This document shows positions 41,411 to 50,695 of a stretch of 64,000 nt of DNA, one piece after another. Made by a program: the position numbers and the translations under genes. This stretch comes from Aquipseudomonas alcaligenes MRY13-0052 (lineage in GTDB: Bacteria > Pseudomonadota > Gammaproteobacteria > Pseudomonadales > Pseudomonadaceae). The stretch spans positions 16,386 to 80,385 of the forward strand of contig BATO01000021.1 in assembly GCA_000474255.1 (NCBI GenBank), written 5' to 3'. Numbering within the stretch: position 1 is the stretch's first letter; every line of letters starts with the position of its first letter. The notes under the pieces are model-generated. The model was not told the DNA's origin and ran no database searches. It was given only the letters and a program-made list of their open reading frames with translations.

Positions 41411-42835
41411 TTACTTGAGCATCTCGCGAACATCGACGAAGCGGCCGTTGACGGCGGCTGCGGCGGCCATGGCCGGGCTGACCAGGTGGGTACGACCACC
41501 GGCGCCCTGGCGGCCTTCGAAGTTGCGGTTGGAGGTGGAGGCGCAATGCTCGCCGCTTTCGAGGCGGTCCGGGTTCATCGCCAGGCACATGGAGCAGCCC
41601 GGCTCACGCCATTCGAAGCCGGCCTCGATGAAGATCTTGTCCAGCCCTTCCTGTTCGGCCTGCTGCTTCACCAGGCCGGAGCCCGGTACCACCATCGCCT
41701 GCTTGACGGTGGTGGCGACCTTGCGGCCCTTGGCCACTTCGGCAGCGGCGCGCAGGTCTTCGATGCGCGAGTTGGTGCAGGAACCGATGAACACGCGGTC
41801 CAGCTGGATATCGGTGATCGCCTGGTTGGCGGCCAGGCCCATGTACTTCAGGGCACGGGTGATGGAATCACGCTTGACCGGGTCGGCCTCGACGGCCGGG
41901 TCCGGCACGCGCTGGTCGACCGGCAGCACCATCTCCGGCGAGGTACCCCAGCTGACCTGGGGAATGATGTCTTCGGCGCGCATCTCGATCACGGTGTCGA
42001 AGTGCGCATCGGCGTCGGAAACCAGGTCGCTCCAGGCCGCCACGGCCTTTTCCCAGTCGGCGCCCTTGGGCGCGAAGGGGCGGCCTTCGACATAGGCGAT
42101 GGTCTTCTCGTCCACCGCCACCATGCCCACGCGGGCACCGGCTTCGATGGACATGTTGCAGATGGTCATGCGGCCTTCCATGGACAGGTCGCGGATGGCG
42201 CTGCCGGCGAACTCCAGGGCGTGGCCGTTGCCACCGGCGGTGCCGATCTTGCCGATCACCGCGAGCACGATGTCCTTGGCGGTCACACCGAAGGGCAGCG
42301 TGCCCTCCACGCGCACCTGCATGTTCTTCATCTTCTTGGCGATCAGGCACTGGGTGGCCAGCACGTGCTCCACCTCGGAGGTGCCGATGCCGTGGGCCAG
42401 CGCACCGAAGGCGCCGTGGGTGGAGGTGTGCGAGTCACCGCAGACCACGGTCATGCCCGGCAAGGTGGCACCCTGCTCCGGGCCGACCACGTGGACGATG
42501 CCCTGCCGTACGTCGTTCATCTTGAACTCGAGGATGCCGAAGTCGTCGCAATTCTCGTCGAGGGTCTGCACCTGGATGCGCGACACCTCGTCGGCGATGG
42601 CTTCGAGGCCGCCCTGGCGCTCGGCGCGGGTGGTCGGCACGTTGTGGTCCGGGGTCGCGATGTTGGCGTCGATGCGCCACGGCTTGCGGCTGGCCAGACG
42701 CAGGCCTTCGAATGCCTGGGGCGAGGTCACTTCGTGGAGGATGTGACGGTCGATGTAGATCAGCGACGAACCATCGTCGCGGCGCTTCACCTCATGCAAT
42801 TCCCAGAGCTTGTCGTACAGCGTCTTGCCGGCCAT
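41411..42835 (-). CDS. leuC: 3-isopropylmalate dehydratase large subunit
   Basis: A 474-residue aconitase-family subunit carrying the 4Fe-4S cluster through Cys in GSCTNSR and CSMC near residues 347 and 407-410; [13 protein letters not shown] is intact. It is the first gene of the leuC-leuD-methyltransferase-leuB run and divergent from a LysR gene with which it shares a dyad-containing promoter region. Confidence 0.97.
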   Translation of the reverse strand: MAGKTLYDKLWELHEVKRRDDGSSLIYIDRHILHEVTSPQAFEGLRLASRKPWRIDANIATPDHNVPTTRAERQGGLEAIADEVSRIQVQTLDENCDDFGILEFKMNDVRQGIVHVVGPEQGATLPGMTVVCGDSHTSTHGAFGALAHGIGTSEVEHVLATQCLIAKKMKNMQVRVEGTLPFGVTAKDIVLAVIGKIGTAGGNGHALEFAGSAIRDLSMEGRMTICNMSIEAGARVGMVAVDEKTIAYVEGRPFAPKGADWEKAVAAWSDLVSDADAHFDTVIEMRAEDIIPQVSWGTSPEMVLPVDQRVPDPAVEADPVKRDSITRALKYMGLAANQAITDIQLDRVFIGSCTNSRIEDLRAAAEVAKGRKVATTVKQAMVVPGSGLVKQQAEQEGLDKIFIEAGFEWREPGCSMCLAMNPDRLESGEHCASTSNRNFEGRQGAGGRTHLVSPAMAAAAAVNGRFVDVREMLK

Positions 42836-42908
42836 CGGTGGGTCCTCATCAGCGTGTTTCTATGCCGGGGCTCTCATGGATAAAAAGGCCCCTTGGCTTG
42901 TGGGGATG

Positions 42909-42937
42909 ATCCTAGGGATTTGACATGAATAACTCAA
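42909..42937 (-). promoter_or_regulatory. Candidate leuC promoter
   Basis: On the minus strand: TTGAGT (42932-42937), 17 nt, TAGGAT (42909-42914). It overlaps the lysR promoter and the dyad at 42925-42943, so one bound regulator could affect both. Confidence 0.6.
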
Positions 42938-42948
42938 ATTCATATTTT
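42920..42948 (+). promoter_or_regulatory. Candidate lysR promoter
   Basis: TTGACA (42920-42925), 17-nt spacer, TATTTT (42943-42948). The spacer is almost exactly the dyad ATGAAT-N7-ATTCAT. Confidence 0.7.
42925..42943. promoter_or_regulatory. Candidate LysR-type operator between leuC and lysR
   Basis: The perfect dyad ATGAAT-AACTCAA-ATTCAT, A/T-rich against a GC-rich background, lies within the spacer of the lysR promoter and at the -35 of the leuC promoter. This is the usual arrangement for a LysR regulator that represses itself and controls its divergent neighbour. Confidence 0.65.
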
Positions 42949-43012
42949 TCATCCAATGGATTCCCCTCAGGAATACCCTCAGCCACGCCCTCTGCCTGGA
43001 GCTCAAGCGCCA

Positions 43013-43894
43013 ATGGACCTCGCCAGCCTCAATGCCTTCATCGCCATCGCCGAAACCGGCAGCTTCTCCGAGGCCGGCGAACGCCTGCACCTGACCCAGC
43101 CGGCGGTGAGCAAGCGCATCGCTTCCCTGGAGCAGCAGTTGAACGTGCGCCTGTTCGACCGCCTCGGCCGCGAAGTGGGCCTGACCGAAGCCGGCCGCGC
43201 CCTGCTGCCGCGTGCCTACCAGATCCTCAATGTGCTGGACGACACCCGTCGCGCCCTGAGCAACCTCTCCGGTGACATCAGCGGCCGCCTGACCCTGGCC
43301 ACCAGCCACCACATCGGCCTGCATCGCCTGCCGCCGCTGCTGCGGGCCTTCACCCGTGCCTACCCGCAGGTGGCGCTGGACATCCAGTTCCTCGATTCCG
43401 AAGTCGCCTATGAAGAGATCCTCCATGGCCGCGCCGAGCTGGCGGTGATCACCCTGGCCCCGGAAACCGCCCTGCCCGTGCAGGCGGTGCCGGTTTGGGA
43501 CGACGCCCTGGACTTCGTCGCCGCCCCCGAACATCCGCTGGCCCGCGACAAGACCATTTTCCTCGCCGACGTGGCCAAGCACCCGGCGGTGTTCCCCGGC
43601 GGCAACACCTTCACCCACCACATCGTGCGGCGCCTGTTCGAGGCCGAAGGGCTGACGCCGAACATCGGCATGAGCACCAACTACATGGAGACCATCAAGA
43701 TGATGGTCTCCATCGGCCTGGCCTGGAGCGTGCTGCCGCGCACCATGCTCGACGAGCAGGTGGTGCGCCTGCCGCTGCAGGACATCCAACTGAGCCGCAA
43801 GCTCGGCTACATCCTGCACACCGACCGCACCCTGTCGAACGCAGCCAAGGCCTTCATGGCCCTGCTCGACGCCCAGCGCGACAATCTTGCGTAG
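43013..43894 (+). CDS. LysR-family transcriptional regulator (divergent from leuC)
   Basis: A 293-residue LysR protein: N-terminal winged HTH (FIAIAETGSFSEAGERLHLT, AVSKRIASLE) and a C-terminal two-lobed effector domain. ATG at 43013 gives the standard LysR start (MDLASLNAF) with GGAG 11 nt upstream; an ATG at 42956 would add 19 non-homologous residues. Position and the shared dyad suggest control of leuCD(B), with a leucine-pathway intermediate as possible effector (inference). Confidence 0.94.
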   Translation: MDLASLNAFIAIAETGSFSEAGERLHLTQPAVSKRIASLEQQLNVRLFDRLGREVGLTEAGRALLPRAYQILNVLDDTRRALSNLSGDISGRLTLATSHHIGLHRLPPLLRAFTRAYPQVALDIQFLDSEVAYEEILHGRAELAVITLAPETALPVQAVPVWDDALDFVAAPEHPLARDKTIFLADVAKHPAVFPGGNTFTHHIVRRLFEAEGLTPNIGMSTNYMETIKMMVSIGLAWSVLPRTMLDEQVVRLPLQDIQLSRKLGYILHTDRTLSNAAKAFMALLDAQRDNLA

Positions 43895-44020
43895 TCCCCG
43901 AACCAGGGGCTAACGTGAGCCGCATAACGATAAGAAAAGGCCCGTGCATGCCCCAGCCACCCCGCCCACTCTCCGCCCGCACCGCGCCACACTGCAGCCT
44001 CCGGACCGGAAAGGGCCGCC

Positions 44021-47000
44021 ATGACCAAGCCATCTGATCGCCCGCCACTGCCCTTCATCCCCGCCCTCGACCCCGGCGAGTTCGAGCAGAGCTGGCAGGA
44101 CACGCAACGCCTGCTCGCCGCGCTCAATGGCGCGCGCCTGGGCGCCTGGGACTGGGACATCGCCAGCGGCCGGGTCAACTGGTCCCGCGGCGCCCAGGCG
44201 CTGTTCGGCCTGGACCCCAAGCGCCCGCTGCGCACCCAGGTCGACTACATCGAACTGATTCCCGAGGAAGACCGCGCCGGCGTGCTCGAACTCTTCGCCC
44301 GGGTGCTGTCCGGCGCCCACCCGGACCGCGCCTTCCGCCACCGCATCCGCTGGCCCGACGGCAGCCTGCACTGGCTGGAGATCAGCGGCAGCCCGCAGGA
44401 AGACCCCGACGGGCGCAAGCGCATCATCGGGGTGATCCGCGACGTCACCGAGCAGCAGGAGCGGGCCGAGGCGCTGGAGAACTCCCAGCGACGCTTCTCC
44501 AGCCTGTTCCACTTGAGCCCCGACGTGATCCTGCTGGTGCGCATGGACGGCGGCATCATCACCGAGGCCAACCAGCACTTCGAAAGCGTGTTCGGCTGGC
44601 CGGCCGCCGAGGTGGTCGGCCGCAGCACCCAGGAACTGGGCATCTGGGTCCACCCGCAGCAGCGTGAACTGCTCTACCGCAACAGCCACGGCTCGGAAGA
44701 CCCCATCGTCCAGGAGGTGCAGCTGCGCACCCGCGACGAGCGGGTGCTCGACGGGGTGCTGTCCAGCCAGTTCGTCGACCTGGACGGCGAATCCTTCCTC
44801 ATCAGCACCTTCCTCGACACCACCGAGCGCAAGCGCGCCGAAGCCGCCCTGCGCACCAGCGAGGAGAAGTTCTCCAAGGCCTTCCGCAGCACCCCCGATG
44901 CCGTGGTCATCACCGACCGCGAGACCGGTTGCTTCATCGAGGCCAACCCCGGCTTCCAGCGCCAGTTCGGCTGGGATGCCAGCGAAACCATCGGCCGCAG
45001 CTCGCTGGAACTGGGTATCTGGGTCCATGTCGAGCAGCGCCGCGAGATGCTCGACGCCTTCGGCAACAGCGGCATCCTCGCCGGCCTGGAAGTGCAACTG
45101 CGCGGCCGCGACGGTACCGTCAGCACCAACCTGCTGTATGGCGACCAGATCCAGCTCAATGGCCGTACCTGCCTGGTACTGACGGTGCGCGACATCACCG
45201 AGATGCGCGCCCAGGAGCGCGCCTTGAAGGACAGCCAGGAGCGCCTGGCCCTGGCTCTGGAATCCGCCGACCTGGGCACCTGGGACTGGCACATCCCCAG
45301 CAGCAGCCTCTATGGCTCGGCCCGGGCCTCGGCGCTGCACGGGCTGGCCACCGAGCCGTACGAAGGCGACTTCAAGAACTTCTTCAGCTTCGTGCCCCTG
45401 GAAGACCAGATGGCCATGCGCCAGGCCTACCAGGACCTGCTCACCGGGGTGACCAAGGACTACCAGTTCACCTACCGCTCACGCTTCGCCAATGGCGAGA
45501 TCCATTTCCTGGAAAGCACCGCCAAGCTCTACCGTGACGAAGCGGGCGAGCCGCTGCGCATGGCCGGCATCCTCATCGACATCACCGAACGGGTGCGCCG
45601 CGAGCAGCGCCTGGCGGCGTCGGAGGAGAAGTTCGTCACCCTGTTCCAGGCCAGCCCCGACCCCATCTGCGTGACCCGCGTGCGCGACGGCGCCTTCATC
45701 GAGATCAACCCCAGCTTCACCGAGGTGTTCGGCTGGCGCCCCGATGAGATCGTCGGCCGCTGTGCACCGGAGATCGCCTTCTGGGCCGACCTGGAACAGC
45801 GCGACCAGCTTTCGCGCACGCTGATGCGCGACAAGGGCCTGGACAACGTCGAGGCCCAGTACCTGACCCAGGACGGACGGATGCTGACCTGCGTAGTGTC
45901 CAGCCGCTTCATCCGCGTCGACCGCCAGCTGTGCATCACCACCACCTTCCGCGACATCACCGAGCGTCAGCAGTCCGAAGCGGCGCTCAAGGCCAGCCAG
46001 GAGAAGTTCGCCAAGGCATTCCACTCCAGCCCCGACGCCATCACCATCACCGAGCGCGACACGGGCCGCTACATCGAGGTCAATGAAGGCTTCTGCCGCC
46101 TCACCGGCTACAGCGCCGAGGAAGTAATCGGGCGCACCGCCGACGACCTGCACATCTGGGCCCGGCCCGATGAGCGCGAGCACCTGATCGAGGTCATGCG
46201 CCGCGATGGGCGCGCGCACCACCTGGAGATGTGCGGCCAGCACCGCGACGGCACGCGCAAGGTGGTGGAGGTCTCGGTGGAGCAGATCGACCTCGACGGC
46301 AAGGCCTGCCTGCTGCTGACGGCCCGCGACATCAGTGCATTGAAGGACGCCCAGGCGCAGATCCAGCACCTGGCGTACCACGATTCGCTGACCAACCTGC
46401 CCAACCGCGCCCTGCTGATGGACCGCCTGACCCAGCAGATCGCCCTGCTGCGCCGCCATAAGCTGCGCGGTGCCCTGCTGTTCCTCGACCTCGACCACTT
46501 CAAGCACATCAACGACTCCCTCGGCCATCCGGTGGGCGACTCGGTGCTGAAGATGGTCACCGCACGCCTGGAAGCCAGCGTGCGCCTGGAAGATACGGTC
46601 GCGCGCCTGGGCGGCGACGAATTCGTGGTACTGCTCACCGGCCTGGAGGGCAAGCGCTCCGAGGTGACGCGCCAGGTGCGGCAGATCGCCGACAAGCTGC
46701 GCAAGCTGCTGGCCGAGCCCATGTTGCTGGACGGCCACCACCTGCAGGTCACGCCGAGCATGGGCGTGGCGCTGATTCCCGATCACGGCGAGACGCCCGC
46801 CGACCTGCTCAAGCGCGCCGATATCGCCCTGTACCGAGCCAAGGATTCGGGGCGCAACGCCATCCAGATGTTCCGCGCCACCATGCAGGAGGCGGCCAGC
46901 GAGCGCCTGCGCCTGGAGAACGACCTGCGCCTGGCCCTGGTTCGCGGCGAGTTCGAGCTGTACTTCCAGCCCCAGGTGGACGCCCGCAGCAACCGGGTGA

Positions 47001-47704
47001 TAGGCGCCGAAGCGCTGCTGCGCTGGATGCACCCGACCCTGGGGCCGCAGTCGCCGGCGCAGTTCATCCAGGTGCTGGAGGAAAGCGGGATGATCCTCGA
47101 GGTGGGCAGCTGGGTGCTGGCCGAGGCCTGCCGGGCCTGCGAGCGACTGCTCGTCGATCGGCTGGCCAGTTCCGACGACTTCAGCCTGTGCGTGAACATC
47201 AGCCCCCGGCAGTTCCGCCAGAACGATTTCGTCGAACGCATCGAGAAGAGCCTGGTCGATACCCGCTTGCCACACGGCATCCTCAAGCTGGAGATCACCG
47301 AAGGCATCGTCATCCAGAACCTCGACGACACCATCGGCAAGATGCGCCGCCTGAAGAAGCTCGGCGTGAGTTTCGCCATGGACGACTTCGGCACCGGCTA
47401 CTCCTCCCTGACCTACCTCAAGCGCCTGCCGGTGGATGTGCTGAAGATCGACCAGTCATTCGTCCGCGATGCCACCAACGACCCCAACGATGCCGAAATC
47501 ATCCGCGCCATCGTCGCCATGGCCCGCAGCCTGGGCCTGGGCATGGTGGCCGAAGGGGTGGAGCTCAAGGAGCAGCTGGACTTCCTCGAACAGCAGGGCT
47601 GCCACCTGTACCAGGGCTACCTGTTCAGCCGGCCGGTGCCGCTGGAGGAGTTCCGCGCGCTGCTGGCCAGGAACAACCAGCAGGCCTTACCCCCGGCCCC
47701 ATGA
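44021..47704 (+). CDS. Multi-PAS GGDEF-EAL protein (c-di-GMP synthase/phosphodiesterase)
   Basis: A 1227-residue cytoplasmic protein without membrane segments. About six PAS domains lie in tandem (roughly residues 25-150, 155-275, 280-400, 405-525, 530-650, 655-775); PAS 2, 3, 5 and 6 are close relatives (SxEKF, then FGW/TGY, VVGR). The GGDEF domain has an intact GGDEF at 864-868 and an RLED inhibitory I-site five residues before it. The EAL domain has EALLRW at 997-1002, LEITE, DDFGTGYSSL and KIDQSFV intact. Both c-di-GMP synthesis and hydrolysis are therefore possible; which dominates cannot be read. GGAAAGGG precedes the ATG. It stands alone. Confidence 0.95.
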   Translation: MTKPSDRPPLPFIPALDPGEFEQSWQDTQRLLAALNGARLGAWDWDIASGRVNWSRGAQALFGLDPKRPLRTQVDYIELIPEEDRAGVLELFARVLSGAHPDRAFRHRIRWPDGSLHWLEISGSPQEDPDGRKRIIGVIRDVTEQQERAEALENSQRRFSSLFHLSPDVILLVRMDGGIITEANQHFESVFGWPAAEVVGRSTQELGIWVHPQQRELLYRNSHGSEDPIVQEVQLRTRDERVLDGVLSSQFVDLDGESFLISTFLDTTERKRAEAALRTSEEKFSKAFRSTPDAVVITDRETGCFIEANPGFQRQFGWDASETIGRSSLELGIWVHVEQRREMLDAFGNSGILAGLEVQLRGRDGTVSTNLLYGDQIQLNGRTCLVLTVRDITEMRAQERALKDSQERLALALESADLGTWDWHIPSSSLYGSARASALHGLATEPYEGDFKNFFSFVPLEDQMAMRQAYQDLLTGVTKDYQFTYRSRFANGEIHFLESTAKLYRDEAGEPLRMAGILIDITERVRREQRLAASEEKFVTLFQASPDPICVTRVRDGAFIEINPSFTEVFGWRPDEIVGRCAPEIAFWADLEQRDQLSRTLMRDKGLDNVEAQYLTQDGRMLTCVVSSRFIRVDRQLCITTTFRDITERQQSEAALKASQEKFAKAFHSSPDAITITERDTGRYIEVNEGFCRLTGYSAEEVIGRTADDLHIWARPDEREHLIEVMRRDGRAHHLEMCGQHRDGTRKVVEVSVEQIDLDGKACLLLTARDISALKDAQAQIQHLAYHDSLTNLPNRALLMDRLTQQIALLRRHKLRGALLFLDLDHFKHINDSLGHPVGDSVLKMVTARLEASVRLEDTVARLGGDEFVVLLTGLEGKRSEVTRQVRQIADKLRKLLAEPMLLDGHHLQVTPSMGVALIPDHGETPADLLKRADIALYRAKDSGRNAIQMFRATMQEAASERLRLENDLRLALVRGEFELYFQPQVDARSNRVIGAEALLRWMHPTLGPQSPAQFIQVLEESGMILEVGSWVLAEACRACERLLVDRLASSDDFSLCVNISPRQFRQNDFVERIEKSLVDTRLPHGILKLEITEGIVIQNLDDTIGKMRRLKKLGVSFAMDDFGTGYSSLTYLKRLPVDVLKIDQSFVRDATNDPNDAEIIRAIVAMARSLGLGMVAEGVELKEQLDFLEQQGCHLYQGYLFSRPVPLEEFRALLARNNQQALPPAP

Positions 47705-47728
47705 AAAAGGGCGCCCGCAGGCGCCCTC
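47703..47728 (-). terminator. Terminator of ibpA (possibly bidirectional)
   Basis: GGGCGCC (47709-47715), CGCA, GGCGCCC (47720-47726). Read leftward it is followed by TTTTTCAT. It begins right at the stop of the convergent GGDEF-EAL gene. Confidence 0.8.
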
Positions 47729-47752
47729 TTCGTTGCAGCAAGCGCTGCCGGA

Positions 47753-48199
47753 TCAGTTCTCCAGCACCGCACGAGCGCCATTGATGGGGATGCGCTTGGC
47801 CTTGGCGTCTTCCGGCACGATGCGTACCAGGTCGATGTTCAGCAGGCCGTTCTGCAGCCCGGCGCTGCGCACTTCGATGTGGTCGGCCAGGCGGAACGAC
47901 AGCTTGAAGCCACGCTGGGCGATGCCCTGGTGCAGGTAGGTCACGCTCTCGACACCCTTGTCGCGCTTGCCACCACTGACGGTGAGCACGCCACGCTCGA
48001 CCTGCAGCTCCAGGTCTTCTTCCTGGAAGCCGGCTGCGGCGACCACGATGCGGTACTGGTCATCACCGTGCTTCTCGACGTTATAGGGCGGATAGCTGCT
48101 GCCGCTGTCGTTGCGTTGGGCGGACTCGAACAGGTCGTTGAACCGGTCGAAGCCCACGGAATGACGGAACAGCGGAGCGAGGGAAAATGCAGTGGTCAT
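47753..48199 (-). CDS. ibpA: Small heat-shock protein IbpA (Hsp20)
   Basis: A 148-residue alpha-crystallin-type holdase that binds aggregating proteins under heat stress. The N-terminus has FDRFNDLFE, the alpha-crystallin domain covers about residues 35-130 (ending GLLNIDLVR), and a C-terminal KRIPI motif anchors oligomers. Regulation is visible: a sigma-32 promoter at 48271-48300 and a ROSE-like thermometer in the leader. Confidence 0.96.
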   Translation of the reverse strand: MTTAFSLAPLFRHSVGFDRFNDLFESAQRNDSGSSYPPYNVEKHGDDQYRIVVAAAGFQEEDLELQVERGVLTVSGGKRDKGVESVTYLHQGIAQRGFKLSFRLADHIEVRSAGLQNGLLNIDLVRIVPEDAKAKRIPINGARAVLEN

Positions 48200-48266
48200 G
48201 AAAATCTCTCCTGAATAATCAGCAAGTGTCTACAGTCGCGGGACCCGACTTCGGCATCCCACATTC
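48200..48266 (-). ncRNA. ROSE-like RNA thermometer in the ibpA leader
   Basis: Read leftward, UUGCUGA (48219-48225) pairs with UCAGGAG (48208-48214) across a UUAU loop, sequestering the AGGAG ribosome site with the hallmark unpaired or G-G-opposed base of ROSE elements. A 5' hairpin (GGGAUGCCGA / UCGGGUCCC, about 48241-48263) precedes it. Short two-hairpin ROSE-like thermometers upstream of ibpA are established in Pseudomonas. Exact ends depend on the transcription start. Confidence 0.85.
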
Positions 48267-48270
48267 CCCT

Positions 48271-48300
48271 AGATAGGGACGGCCGAAATGATTTCAAGGG
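48271..48300 (-). promoter_or_regulatory. Sigma-32 (RpoH) promoter of ibpA
   Basis: On the minus strand, CCCTTGAAA (48292-48300), 13-nt spacer, CCCTATCT (48271-48278), against the heat-shock consensus CTTGAAA / CCCCATNT. It lies about 70 nt upstream of the ibpA ATG. Confidence 0.9.
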
Positions 48301-48322
48301 CCTTTTTTTCAATGGAGGTTCC

Positions 48323-49069
48323 ATGCACAAGGTCATGCTCATCACCGGCGCCAGCCGTGGCATCGGCGCCGCCACCGCGCGACTAGCGGCGGCGCGCGGC
48401 TATGCGCTGTGCATCAATTACCGGCAACAGCGCGAGGCGGCCGAGCAACTGGTGGACGAGATCACGCGCCAGGGCGGCCGGGCCATCGCGGTTGCCGCGG
48501 ACGTGGCCGACGAGCGACAGGTGGCACAGTTGTTCGCAGCCATCGATAGCGAATTCGGCCGTCTGGATGTGCTGGTCAACAACGCCGGAATGCTCGAACG
48601 CCAGGCACGCCTGGAGGAGATCGACGGCGCCCGGCTGCTGCGGGTGTTCGGCGCCAACGTCTTCGGCAGCTTCCACTGCGCCCGCGAGGCGATCCGCAGG
48701 ATGTCTACCCGCCACGGCGGCCGGGGCGGCGCGATCATCAACCTGTCGTCCATCGCCGCGCGCCTGGGTGCGCCCAACGAGTACATCGACTATGCGGCGG
48801 CCAAGGGCGCCATCGACGCGATGACGGTAGGGCTGGCCAAGGAAGTAGCGGCCGAAGGCATCCGGGTGAACGCGGTGCGGCCCGGCGTGATCCGCACGGA
48901 AATCCATGCCAGTGGCGGGGAGCCGAAGCGGGTGGAGCGGGTCGCCGCCAGCATCCCCCTGGGCCGGGGCGGCGAAGCGGAGGAAATCGCCAAGGCCATT
49001 CTCTGGCTGGCCAGCGACGAGGCCTCGTACACCACCGGCGCCCTGCTGGATGTCGCCGGCGGCCGCTGA
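48323..49069 (+). CDS. Short-chain dehydrogenase/reductase (FabG-like)
   Basis: A 248-residue classical SDR with NADP-type loop TGASRGIG, VNNAG, catalytic Ser (NLSSIAARLG) and YAAAK, and a C-terminal TTGALLDVAGGR. The substrate is unknown; similar proteins are annotated as glucose or 3-oxoacyl-ACP reductases. GGAGG lies 5 nt before the ATG. It is divergent from ibpA. Confidence 0.9.
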   Translation: MHKVMLITGASRGIGAATARLAAARGYALCINYRQQREAAEQLVDEITRQGGRAIAVAADVADERQVAQLFAAIDSEFGRLDVLVNNAGMLERQARLEEIDGARLLRVFGANVFGSFHCAREAIRRMSTRHGGRGGAIINLSSIAARLGAPNEYIDYAAAKGAIDAMTVGLAKEVAAEGIRVNAVRPGVIRTEIHASGGEPKRVERVAASIPLGRGGEAEEIAKAILWLASDEASYTTGALLDVAGGR

Positions 49070-49080
49070 GCACGCGCATC

Positions 49081-49172
49081 GTAGGTTGGCGCCGAGCGCA
49101 GCGAGGCCCAACGAGACACCCCTGATGCTGCGCCTCGTACCTCAGTGCGTAGCCCGGGCTTCAGCCCGGGAA
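49081..49172. repeat. REP-like palindromes between SDR gene and dusC
   Basis: GTAGGTTGGCGCC followed by GAGGCCCAAC (49081-49113) and CCCGGGC-TTCA-GCCCGGG (about 49153-49170). The sequence starts 12 nt after one stop and ends 20 nt before the other of a convergent pair. Confidence 0.6.
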
Positions 49173-49191
49173 AACCAAGGAACAAGGCGCA

Positions 49192-50163
49192 TCAGGCCGC
49201 CGCGAACTCCCGCTCCAGGCTGGGCAGGCCCAGCAAGGCGTCGATACGGGCACAGTCGCTTTCGCGGCGGATCTCGGTGAACAGCAGCACAGCCTCCGGA
49301 TAGGTGCGCGTAAGCATCGCCAGCCATTGCTTGAGCCGCCCCGGGGCGTAACGCGGGGCAAGCTTGCGCCGAGCCTGGCGCCAGAAGTCGCGGAGCAGCG
49401 GCTGGAACTCCGCCCAGCTCATCTCCTCGGGTGTTTCGCCGGCACGCACGGCGGCGATCTGCCGGGCCAGGTCGGGGCGCGAGACCAGGCCGCGACCGAG
49501 CATGATGTCCTCGACGCCGCTGACCTCGCGGCAGCGACGCCAGTCGTCCAGCGTCCACACCTCGCCGTTGGCGAATACCGGCACCTTGACCACATCCTGC
49601 ACCCGCGCCACCCATTCCCAGTGGGCCGGCGGCTTGTAGCCCTCGACCTTGGTGCGTGCATGCACCACCAGTTGCGAGGCGCCACCTTCGGCCAGGGCCT
49701 GGGCGCAGTCGAGCGCGCCATCGGGGCTGTCGAAGCCCAGGCGCATCTTCGCCGTGACCGGAATGGCGGCAGGCACCGCACGGCGCACGCCACTGACGAT
49801 GGCATGCAGCAGCTCGGGCTCCTTGAGCAGCACGGCGCCGCCACGGGACTTGTTCACCGTTTTCGCCGGGCAGCCGAAGTTAAGGTCGATCACCGGCGCG
49901 CCCAGCTCGCAGGCGTATGCAGCGTTCTCCCCCAGGCACACCGGGTCGGAACCCAGCAGTTGCACGCGCATCGGCGTGCCGGCACGGGTGCGCGCACCAC
50001 TCTCCAGCTCGGGAGCGAGTTTCTGGTAGGTGCTGGCCGGCAGCAGGCGATCGCTGACGCGGATGAACTCGCTGACGCACCAATCGATGCCGCCCACACG
50101 GGTCAGCACGTCTCGGAGAATCTCGTCAACCAGGCCCTCCATGGGCGCCAGGGCGATTTGCAT
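49192..50163 (-). CDS. dusC: tRNA-dihydrouridine synthase (DusC type)
   Basis: A 323-residue FMN enzyme reducing uridine in tRNA (U16 for DusC). It has a TIM barrel start ([10 protein letters not shown]), catalytic Cys98 in [10 protein letters not shown], the HARTK FMN-phosphate region and [10 protein letters not shown]. The C-terminal helical tRNA-binding domain fits the DusC subgroup. ATG at 50163 is preferred to an extension of 18 codons. Confidence 0.93.
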   Translation of the reverse strand: MQIALAPMEGLVDEILRDVLTRVGGIDWCVSEFIRVSDRLLPASTYQKLAPELESGARTRAGTPMRVQLLGSDPVCLGENAAYACELGAPVIDLNFGCPAKTVNKSRGGAVLLKEPELLHAIVSGVRRAVPAAIPVTAKMRLGFDSPDGALDCAQALAEGGASQLVVHARTKVEGYKPPAHWEWVARVQDVVKVPVFANGEVWTLDDWRRCREVSGVEDIMLGRGLVSRPDLARQIAAVRAGETPEEMSWAEFQPLLRDFWRQARRKLAPRYAPGRLKQWLAMLTRTYPEAVLLFTEIRRESDCARIDALLGLPSLEREFAAA

Positions 50164-50298
50164 AGGGGAAGCCTTGGAAAAATGGGCGCGTAGTGTAAGC
50201 GCGGAGCGGGCCTGCACAGAATCCTCCCGACGAAAACCGCGGGAGCAAGTTCGCGCCGGCGCAGTCGAAAGCCATACGCCCTGGAGAAGGAACCGCCG

Positions 50299-50691
50299 AT
50301 GAAGACGCTCCGCCCTGCCCTGCTCTGCCTGGCTCTTGGCAGCCTGGCCCCGCTGGCCGATGCAGAAACCCTATTGGAGAGCCCGCTGCAACCGGCACCC
50401 GACTCAGTGGCGGAGCTGGTGGTCAGCCGCGACGAGAACGCCGCCAATGCCTGCGAAGTGGGCCTCTACCTGCAGGACGAACTGGTGGCGCAACTGTCTG
50501 CCGGGCAGGCCATCAGCCTCAGCGTGCCGGCCGGCGAGATGACCCTGAACGTCGCCCAGAGCCCCTCGGGCTATTGCGCCGGCAACCTCGCCGGGCGCCC
50601 GCAGTCGGTGCTGATCCAGCCCGGCGAGCGGCGGCACTTCCGCATCGTGCAGAACCCGACCGAGCTGTTCCTGTCGCCAGCGGTGGACTGA
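50299..50691 (+). CDS. Exported small protein of unknown function
   Basis: A 130-residue protein with a typical signal peptide (cleavage after ADA, residue 22). The mature part is about 108 residues with two Cys (NACEVG, GYCAG) that could form a disulfide, and a beta-rich pattern. I do not recognise the family. GGAGAAGGA precedes the ATG. It is convergent with the thioesterase gene, 4 nt between stops. Confidence 0.8.
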   Translation: MKTLRPALLCLALGSLAPLADAETLLESPLQPAPDSVAELVVSRDENAANACEVGLYLQDELVAQLSAGQAISLSVPAGEMTLNVAQSPSGYCAGNLAGRPQSVLIQPGERRHFRIVQNPTELFLSPAVD

Positions 50692-50695
50692 GCGC

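Noticed and set aside
42874..42923. A 15-codon frame (MDKKAPWLVG...) between leuC and lysR as a possible leu leader peptide
   Set aside because: It points toward lysR rather than leuC, has no run of Leu codons and no attenuator hairpin after it.
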